Made by a program: the position numbers and the translations under genes. Positions 58,454-64,000 of a stretch of 64,000 nt of DNA are shown piece after piece. The number at the start of each line of letters is the position of its first letter. Positions within the stretch are counted from its first letter, which is position 1. A model generated the notes under the pieces. It was not told the DNA's origin and did not search any database. It saw only the letters and a list, made by a program, of their open reading frames with translations. Origin of the DNA: Rhizobium sp. J15 (GTDB lineage: Bacteria; Pseudomonadota; Alphaproteobacteria; Rhizobiales; Rhizobiaceae); assembly GCF_002531825.1 (NCBI RefSeq), contig NZ_NWSX01000022.1:1-64000 (forward strand). Reading direction: 5' to 3'.

Positions 58454-59863
58454 ATGCCGGATTATCAGACGATCAAGAAGGAACTCGAAGGCATCGCCGT
58501 CGAAGACAATCCGGCGCTGGTGCGCCAGAAGAGCCGGGATTTCTACTGGTATTCGCCGATCCTGAAGGCGCAGCTCGACAATGTGACGGCCGACCTCGTG
58601 GTCACCCCGAAGACCGAGGAAGAGGTCATCCGCACGCTGAAAGTGGCTTTCGCCCATGGCGTGCCGGTAACGCCGCGCGGCGCCGGCACGGGCAATTACG
58701 GCCAGGCCATGCCGCTTTCCGGCGGCATCGTCCTGAACCTTGCCGGCATGGACAAGGTCAAGGAAATCCATCCCGGCCGGGTGATCTGCGAACCGGGCAT
58801 CGTGATTGCCCAGCTTGACAGGCAGACCAAGGCCCATTCCGGCCAGGAGCTGCGCTTCCATCCGTCGACGGCGCAGACGGCGACCGTCGGCGGTTTTATT
58901 GCCGGCGGCTCCGGCGGCGTCGGCTCGATCACCTGGGGCGGCCTGCGCGATCTCGGCAATATTCTGCGCCTGCGCGTCGTCACCATGGAAGCCGAACCGC
59001 GCGTGCTCGACCTCACCGGCTGGGACCTGCAGAAGGTCAGCCATGCCTATGGCACCAATGGTATCATCACCGAGATCGAAATGCCGCTGGCGCCCGCCTA
59101 TGACTGGGTCGACGTGCTCGTCGGTTACGACGACTTCATGGCGGCCGTGCGCTTCTCGGATGCGCTCGCCAAATGCAACGGTATCCTCGTCAAGGAGATC
59201 GCGCCGATCGCCGCACCCATTCCGCATGATTATTTCACGCGCCACAAACCCTATATTCGCAAGGGCCAGTCGGTGGTGGTGCTGATGATCGCGCCGCATT
59301 CAATGGACGCGTTCCTGGCCTTCGCCGCCGCGCACAAGGGCGAGGTCGTCTTCCGGTCCGATACGGTCGAAAGCATGAAGGGCATTCCGCATGCCTATGA
59401 GCTTGCCTGGAATCACACGACGCTGCGCGCCCTGAAGGTCGATCCCAACTTTACCTATCTGCAGGTTCAGTATCCGGGGCCGGATCACGTGGCCAAGGTC
59501 GCCAAGATGGTCGAGATCTTCGGGGACGAAGTGCCGGGCCATCTCGAATTCATCAGGTTCGACGGGCAGATCCAGTGCTCCGGCCTGCCGCTGGTACGCT
59601 ATACCTCGGAGGAACGCCTCGAGGAGATCATCAGGATCCACCAGGACCACGGCTGCCCGATCTTCAATCCGCACCGCTACACGCTCGAGGAAGGCGGCAT
59701 GAAACGCACCGACAAGGTGCAGCTCGCCTTCAAGCACGAGACCGACCCGAGGGGGCTCCTGAATCCCGGCAAGATGATCGCCTGGGAGAACCCGGATTTC
59801 GATTTCGATGCCGGCAAGAACTATCTCTTCCCAGGGCTTGCGAGCGTCATGGAGGCCTCATGA
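58454..59863 (+). CDS. FAD-linked oxidase (GlcD-like)
   Basis: 469 residues with an FAD-binding type 4 domain (PRGAGTGNYGQAMPLSGGIV, then HPSTAQTATVGGFIAGGSGG) and a C-terminal substrate domain ending DPRGLLNPGKM. Such enzymes oxidise 2-hydroxyacids, lactones or cyclic amines using covalent or tight FAD. No Cys for bicovalent flavin is evident. I chose the ATG at 58454; an in-frame start at 58424 overlaps the previous gene. It overlaps the next gene by four bases. Confidence 0.87.
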   Translation: MPDYQTIKKELEGIAVEDNPALVRQKSRDFYWYSPILKAQLDNVTADLVVTPKTEEEVIRTLKVAFAHGVPVTPRGAGTGNYGQAMPLSGGIVLNLAGMDKVKEIHPGRVICEPGIVIAQLDRQTKAHSGQELRFHPSTAQTATVGGFIAGGSGGVGSITWGGLRDLGNILRLRVVTMEAEPRVLDLTGWDLQKVSHAYGTNGIITEIEMPLAPAYDWVDVLVGYDDFMAAVRFSDALAKCNGILVKEIAPIAAPIPHDYFTRHKPYIRKGQSVVVLMIAPHSMDAFLAFAAAHKGEVVFRSDTVESMKGIPHAYELAWNHTTLRALKVDPNFTYLQVQYPGPDHVAKVAKMVEIFGDEVPGHLEFIRFDGQIQCSGLPLVRYTSEERLEEIIRIHQDHGCPIFNPHRYTLEEGGMKRTDKVQLAFKHETDPRGLLNPGKMIAWENPDFDFDAGKNYLFPGLASVMEAS

Positions 59864-60441
59864 GAGTTCTCGTCCTTCACTCGCATCCGGTCGAGGAAAG
59901 CTACGGCAAGGCGCTTTACAAACAGACGCTGGAAAGCCTTCACAAAGCCGGTCACGAGGTGGATGCCTGCGATCTCTATGCCGAGAAATTCGATCCCGTT
60001 CTCTCACGCCACGATCGGCTCGCCTATCACGACTATCCCGGCAATACCGCACTGGTAAAGCCCTATGTCGATCGGCTGAAACAGGCCGAAGGGCTGGTGC
60101 TGGTGACGCCTGTCTGGAATTTTGGGTTCCCGGCAATCCTCAAAGGCTATTTCGATCGCGTCTGGCTCCCGGGCGTCTCTTTCGAACTCGTCGACGGCAA
60201 GGTGGAATCTAGGCTACGCCATATCACCAAGCTCGCCGCCGTACTGACCTACGGAGCAACCCCATTCCGCGCCTTCGTGGCCGGCAATCCGCCGAAGAGG
60301 ATCGTCAAGCGCGTGCTGCGAGCGCAGATCAATCCACTGCGGCCGGTCACCTTCCTTGCTCATTACGACATGAACAATTGCACGCCTGAAACGCGGGCGC
60401 GGTTTCTGGAAAAGGTGCAGACGGCGATGGAACGGTTCTGA
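59860..60441 (+). CDS. NAD(P)H quinone oxidoreductase, flavodoxin fold
   Basis: 193 residues. The fold is read from MRVLVLHSHPVEESYGKAL, the FMN-binding loop TPVWNFGFPAILKGYFDRVW and the DQ1/KefF/MdaB-type layout. It would pass electrons between NAD(P)H and a quinone or other acceptor, perhaps serving the FAD oxidase encoded just upstream, with which it overlaps (ATGA). It ends the operon and converges with ridA, nine bases away. Confidence 0.88.
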   Translation: MRVLVLHSHPVEESYGKALYKQTLESLHKAGHEVDACDLYAEKFDPVLSRHDRLAYHDYPGNTALVKPYVDRLKQAEGLVLVTPVWNFGFPAILKGYFDRVWLPGVSFELVDGKVESRLRHITKLAAVLTYGATPFRAFVAGNPPKRIVKRVLRAQINPLRPVTFLAHYDMNNCTPETRARFLEKVQTAMERF

Positions 60442-60450
60442 AACGCGTCA

Positions 60451-60840
60451 TCACAATATTTTGGCGGCGGTGACGTCGACTTCGACGAGAAATTCCGGCC
60501 GGGTGAACCCGCCGACGATGATCAACGTCGAGACCGGCTTCGGATCGAGCGTATAGCGATCGCGCACCGCCATATAGGCCGGAAAATCCTCACGCTTCGT
60601 CACGAATCCGGAAATGCGGATGACGTCCGCAAAACTCATCTCCGCATCGGCAAGAATGGCCTTGATCGCTTCGAAACAAAGCTCGGCCTGCGCGCTGATA
60701 TCTTCCGGCACCTCCTCGTCGAGACCGATGCCGAGCTGGCCCGAGACAACGAGCAGTGCAGCGCCCGGCGGCACCAGCAGCCCGTGATTGTAATTTCCAA
60801 ATGGACGATGGACGGACGGCGGATTGAAAATCTTCTTCAT
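60451..60840 (-). CDS. RidA-family protein
   Basis: 129 residues of the YjgF/RidA fold: GLLVPPGAALLVVSGQLGIG near the start, then QAELCFEAIKAILADAEMSF and STLIIVGGFTRPEFLVEVDV. The canonical RidA ends with an Arg in a -R-x-E- context that binds the carboxylate of 2-aminoacrylate; here FTRPEFLVEV keeps the Arg and the Glu. It may hydrolyse reactive imines or enamines formed in N-heterocycle breakdown. AGGAAG supports the start at 60840; 11 codons of longer frame upstream are unsupported. Confidence 0.85.
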   Translation of the reverse strand: MKKIFNPPSVHRPFGNYNHGLLVPPGAALLVVSGQLGIGLDEEVPEDISAQAELCFEAIKAILADAEMSFADVIRISGFVTKREDFPAYMAVRDRYTLDPKPVSTLIIVGGFTRPEFLVEVDVTAAKIL

Positions 60841-60954
60841 CGGCACTTCCTGCTGAAGCGGAACACGACGCATCGTTCCATCCGGTTGAATAACAAGGAT
60901 AGGAAAGGATGCATAGCGCGGTTTCCCTCAACTCCTGGGCAACCCTGCCCGACT

Positions 60955-61671
60955 TCAAGCGCCGTGCTCTTTCCGCTCGGCAGCGGCCGCAAAGACGGCG
61001 CTGGCATCGCTGACGATTTCCACATGGGCATAGGCCGCGCGCGCGGCCGCCGCGCCATCCGCCCGCATGATCGCCGTCACGATCACGTCATGCTCGTCAT
61101 AGGATTTCGCCAGCCGGCCGGACAGCCGGAACTGCGCGCGGCGAAAAGGCGCAAGCCGAGCCCTGCTCTGCGTTACCAGTTCATAAATGTGCTCGTTGTG
61201 CGCGCCGCGATAGAGCCGGCTATGAAATTCGGTATTATAGGCAGCATACTCTTCGTCAGCACCCTGACGCACGAGCCGGGCCGAGGCGCGGTGCTCGATT
61301 TCCAACAGGCGCCGTTCCTCGATCGTCATCCGCTCGGCGGAAAGCCGCGCGCAAATGCCCTCGAGCTCCGCCATCGCCTCGAACATCGAATGCAGATAGG
61401 TTTCCGTCACATTGGTGACGACGGCGCTGCGGTTCGGTTCGCGCTCGACAAGCCCCATCGCTCCGAGTTCCCGGAGCGCCTCGCGCACCGGGGTGCGCGA
61501 CACTTCGAAACGGGCTGCCAGCGAAATTTCGTCGAGCTTGTCGCCCGGCAGCATCTGCCCGGTCACGATCATGTCGGCGATTGCCCGCACCATCTGCTCG
61601 ACGGTCGTTCCTGCCCGGATGATCTCCCGGCGCCGGATCTGCTTCAATGAGTCACTCTGATCCTTGGTCAT
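60955..61671 (-). CDS. GntR-family regulator, FCD type
   Basis: 238 residues. GntR winged helix at about 20-85 (KLDEISLAARFEVSRTPVRE, then ALRELGAMGLVE) and an all-helical FCD effector domain (about 95-220) with metal-binding His residues (NTEFHSRLYRGAHNEHI). It is divergent from the BMP-type transporter operon. TTGCATACAC overlaps its own leader, suggesting autoregulation. The effector is probably the transported nucleoside, base or a breakdown product. Confidence 0.9.
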   Translation of the reverse strand: MTKDQSDSLKQIRRREIIRAGTTVEQMVRAIADMIVTGQMLPGDKLDEISLAARFEVSRTPVREALRELGAMGLVEREPNRSAVVTNVTETYLHSMFEAMAELEGICARLSAERMTIEERRLLEIEHRASARLVRQGADEEYAAYNTEFHSRLYRGAHNEHIYELVTQSRARLAPFRRAQFRLSGRLAKSYDEHDVIVTAIMRADGAAAARAAYAHVEIVSDASAVFAAAAERKEHGA

Positions 61672-61672
61672 G

Positions 61673-61682
61673 TTGCATACAC
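61673..61682. promoter_or_regulatory. GntR operator candidate 1, TTGCATACAC
   Basis: TTGCATACAC lies immediately before the gntR start (two bases), within TGCATACACATGCA, which is close to a FadR-type palindrome around TATAC. Binding here would block gntR expression. Confidence 0.6.
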
Positions 61683-61845
61683 ATGCATTGTCCGCGAAGC
61701 AAAGTCAAACATGGAAACAATACATTGTTTTCATTTGAAAAACTTAATTAATCCGCAACGGGAAATAATCTCATTTTCTTTATAACGTTGAATTTCAGCT
61801 GATTTTATAGGCTTTGCATAAATTTTATACTTTAAGCCGGTGAAA

Positions 61846-61855
61846 TTGCATACAC
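61846..61855 (+). promoter_or_regulatory. GntR operator candidate 2, TTGCATACAC
   Basis: A second exact TTGCATACAC, followed by TTATGAC, 129 bases before the BMP protein start. It lies 79 bases from copy 3, measured start to start and about 7.5 helical turns, a spacing that could allow looping. Confidence 0.55.
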
Positions 61856-61924
61856 TTATGACACCCGTCGAACCGCTTTAAAATTACCGTAGCAAAATCA
61901 AACCCTTAATATCTGGCACGGCCA

Positions 61925-61934
61925 TTGCATACAC
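61925..61934 (+). promoter_or_regulatory. GntR operator candidate 3, TTGCATACAC
   Basis: Third exact TTGCATACAC, 50 bases before the BMP protein start at 61984, near the expected promoter or leader of the transporter operon. GntR repression from here would be direct. Confidence 0.55.
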
Positions 61935-61983
61935 TTCCCCGTAACCAATGAACCGGCAGAACCGCCATAAGGGGAGCATTCCA

Positions 61984-63111
61984 ATGACCAAACTCCTTTC
62001 CATGAACCGCCGCAATTTTCTTCAGGCTTCTGCCGCCGCTGCCCTCGCCGGCGCCGCGCCCGGCCTCCTCTCCTCGCGCGCCCTTGCCCAGAGCGCCCTT
62101 ACCGTCGGATTCATCTATGTCGGTCCGAAGGACGACTATGGCTACAACCAGGCGCATGCCGAGGGTGCAGCCGCCGTCAAGGCGCTGCCCGGCGTCACCG
62201 TCGTCGAGGAAGAGAACGTGCCGGAGACGGTCGACGTCCAGAAGACGATGGAATCGATGATCAACCTCGATGGCGCGGCTCTGCTTTTCCCGACCTCCTT
62301 CGGCTACTTCGATCCGCACATGCTGGCGATGGCCGCCAAATATCCCGATACCCAGTTCCGCCATTGCGGCGGCCTCTGGCAGGAAAGCAAGCACCCGGCC
62401 AATACCGGCTCTTATTTCGGTTACATCTTTCAGGGCCAGTATCTGAACGGCATCGCGGCCGGCCATGCGACGAAAAGCAAGAAGATCGGCTTCGTCGCCG
62501 CCAAGCCGATCCCGCAGGTGCTGCAGAACATCAATGCCTTCCTGCTCGGCGCACGCTCCGTCGATCCGACCATTACCTGCCAGGTGATCTTCACCGGCGA
62601 ATGGTCGCTCGCCGTCAAGGAAGCCGAAGCCACCAACGCATTGGTCGACCAGGGCGCTGATGTCATCACCTGCCATGTCGACAGCCCGAAGGTCGTGGTC
62701 GAAACGGCGGCCGGCCGCGGCGCCTTCGTCTGCGGCTATCACGCCAACCAGAGCCCGCTCGCGCCCGAGAAGTACCTGACCGGCGCCGAATGGGCCTGGG
62801 GCAACGTCTACAGCGACTTCGTCAAAAAGGCCCAGGCCGGCGAAAAGCTCGGGAACTTCGTGCGCGGCGGCTTGAAGGACGGCTTCGTCAAGATGAGCGC
62901 ACTCGGCCCCGGCGTTTCCGAAGCCGGGCGCAAGGTGTTCGAGGCCACCCATGCCGAGATGATGAGAGGCGGCTTCTCGGTCTTCAAGGGCCCGCTCAAG
63001 GACAACAAGGGCAGCACGGTCGTGACCGCCGACAAGAGCTACGCCGAAGACGCGATCGAGCTCGAAAGCATGAACTATCTGGTCGAGGGCGTCGTCGGGT
63101 CCACGGCGTAA
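61984..63111 (+). CDS. BMP-type ABC substrate-binding protein
   Basis: 375 residues. A twin-arginine-like leader (NRRNFLQASAAAALAGAAPG) is followed by the basic membrane protein fold: LTVGFIYVGPKDDYGYNQAH, then FQGQYLNGIAAGHATKSKKI. BMP proteins bind nucleosides, purine bases or related ligands. GGAG lies before the ATG at 61984; a longer frame from 61948 is unsupported. The next gene encodes its permease. Regulation is probably by the GntR protein at 60955-61671. Confidence 0.9.
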   Translation: MTKLLSMNRRNFLQASAAAALAGAAPGLLSSRALAQSALTVGFIYVGPKDDYGYNQAHAEGAAAVKALPGVTVVEEENVPETVDVQKTMESMINLDGAALLFPTSFGYFDPHMLAMAAKYPDTQFRHCGGLWQESKHPANTGSYFGYIFQGQYLNGIAAGHATKSKKIGFVAAKPIPQVLQNINAFLLGARSVDPTITCQVIFTGEWSLAVKEAEATNALVDQGADVITCHVDSPKVVVETAAGRGAFVCGYHANQSPLAPEKYLTGAEWAWGNVYSDFVKKAQAGEKLGNFVRGGLKDGFVKMSALGPGVSEAGRKVFEATHAEMMRGGFSVFKGPLKDNKGSTVVTADKSYAEDAIELESMNYLVEGVVGSTA

Positions 63112-63131
63112 ACCGAAAAGGGAGAAGCGCC

Positions 63132-64000
63132 ATGACCGTCCAGGCCAATGATCCCGCAATATCCATCGCGGAAAAACCGGTTTCGCTGCGCCCCATCCTC
63201 GAATGGATCGCGCGAAAAGCCGAACCTCTTGTCATCGGCCTTGCCGCCATCCTGATCGGTCTTGCGCTCTTCTCCCTGTTCATCCTGGCGATCGGCAAGT
63301 CGCCGGCGGTGCTTTTTGAGCTCATATATGCCGGCGGCTTCGGCAGCTGGTTTTCGGTGCAGAACAGCTTAAGCCGTGCCGCACCCCTTCTCCTGACGGC
63401 ACTCTGCGTCGCCCTGCCCGCCCGCCTCGGCCTCGTCATCATCGGCGGGGAAGGAGCGGTCGTGCTGGGCGGCGTTGCTGCCGCTGCCATGGCCATGCCT
63501 CTCGCCGGTTCGGCGCCGGTCTTCCTGACCCTCATTCTCATGGGAATCGCCGCCATGGTGGTCGGCGGCATCTGGATCGGCCTTGCCGGTTTCCTGCGCC
63601 ACTATCGCGGCGTCAACGAGACCATCTCGTCGCTGCTGCTCTCCTATATCGCCATCGCCTTGATGAACCAGTTCGTCGAAGGGCCGCTGCGAGATCCCGC
63701 CAGCCTCAACAAGCCCTCGACCAAACCGCTGCCGGCCGACTATATGCTCGGAAACATCCCCGGCATGGATGTGCATTGGGGCCTTGTCATCGGCATTGTC
63801 GCCTGCATTCTCTCCTGGATCCTGATCGAAGTAACGAGTTACGGCTTTGCCGCCCGTATTGCCGGCGGCAACGTGCGCGCGGCCCAGATTCAAGGACTGC
63901 CCGTGGGCCGGCTGATCGCCGGCTTCACCGCGATCGCCGGCAGTTTCGCCGGGCTTGCCGGCATGATCGAGGTCGCCGCCGTGCAGGGCAGCGCCAATGC
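63132..64000 (+). CDS. BMP-type ABC permease, truncated by the window end
   Basis: From ATG 63132 (GGAGAAGCGCC upstream) the frame stays open to the window edge, giving at least 289 residues. Hydrophobic segments begin near residue 33 (PLVIGLAAILIGLALFSLFI). The family signature appears as LPARLGLVIIGGEGAVVLGG and RHYRGVNETISSLLLSYIAI, typical of the YufP-type nucleoside permeases. It starts 20 bases after the binding-protein stop. ATPase and second permease genes should follow beyond the window. Confidence 0.9.
   Translation, partial: MTVQANDPAISIAEKPVSLRPILEWIARKAEPLVIGLAAILIGLALFSLFILAIGKSPAVLFELIYAGGFGSWFSVQNSLSRAAPLLLTALCVALPARLGLVIIGGEGAVVLGGVAAAAMAMPLAGSAPVFLTLILMGIAAMVVGGIWIGLAGFLRHYRGVNETISSLLLSYIAIALMNQFVEGPLRDPASLNKPSTKPLPADYMLGNIPGMDVHWGLVIGIVACILSWILIEVTSYGFAARIAGGNVRAAQIQGLPVGRLIAGFTAIAGSFAGLAGMIEVAAVQGSAN

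Larger units (their letters stand above)
61683..61983. other. divergent gntR / BMP intergenic region
   Basis: About 300 bases, markedly A+T-rich around 61,720-61,840 compared with the coding sequence. It carries operator candidates 2 and 3 and no gene. TTTATACTTTAAGC near 61,825 could be part of a promoter, but I cannot fix a start point. Confidence 0.5.

Noticed and set aside
1..64000. CRISPR arrays, insertion sequences, tRNA or rRNA genes
   Set aside because: No regularly spaced repeats, transposase-like proteins, terminal inverted repeats or tRNA-like cloverleaf sequences were recognised on reading both strands.

Overview
The window looks like a replicon, probably a megaplasmid or chromid, of a Rhizobium-group alphaproteobacterium (R. 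etli / R. leguminosarum relatives). The case rests on fixNOQP and fixGHIS, a heme-PAS FixL carrying a receiver domain, an OmpR-type regulator beside it, and rhizobial-style Nap and beta-glucan clusters. Base composition is evenly high G+C. I saw no tRNA, rRNA, CRISPR array, insertion sequence or replication origin. All functions are read from sequence; no database search was run.

Positions 1-22,600 form a micro-oxic respiration island. It holds the first codons of hemA, a CBS-BON protein, a frameshifted ccmE, a Crp/Fnr regulator, fixSIHG, fixPQON, fixK, hybrid fixL, pseudoazurin, a Nudix hydrolase, hemN, an FxkR-like regulator, a cupin protein, a universal stress protein and an MgtC-family membrane protein. 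The circuit appears complete: FixL, then the response regulator, then a K-box in front of fixK, then FixK/FNR boxes (TTGA-N6-TCAA). I find nine boxes, eight of them matching every fixed position, each upstream of a gene start. A strong terminator separates fixNOQP from fixGHIS, and fixG has its own box.

Positions 22,658-27,298 carry napEFDABC for periplasmic nitrate reduction, with no recognisable FNR box. Two exported or membrane-anchored proteins of unknown role follow.

Positions 29,457-39,673 carry an exopolysaccharide cluster. It resembles the Sinorhizobium mixed-linkage beta-glucan genes bgsB-bgsA, followed by a GGDEF-EAL protein and a partner-switching module: a degenerate GHKL protein, a STAS-methyltransferase fusion, a PP2C phosphatase, an anti-sigma-type kinase and a STAS antagonist. 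Synthase and switch are contiguous here. An AraC regulator closes the block.

Positions 41,484-52,256 begin with a small gene and a LysR remnant, followed by a guanidine-I (ykkC) riboswitch. A hairpin then covers the ribosome binding site of the first gene. The operon encodes an ABC transporter, two DUF1989 proteins, a biotin-dependent carboxylase and allophanate hydrolase. This is the guanidine assimilation route, although such genes are commonly labelled urea carboxylase genes.

Positions 52,268-60,441 hold an unassigned catabolic locus: a creatininase-family hydrolase, a LysR regulator, an NMT1-type ABC transporter, a cytosine-deaminase-like amidohydrolase, an FAD oxidase and a flavodoxin-fold reductase. 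Two near-identical operators with equal spacing, one before each transcription unit, tie it together. Positions 60,451-64,000 hold RidA, a GntR regulator, three copies of TTGCATACAC and the start of a BMP-type nucleoside ABC transporter that runs off the window.
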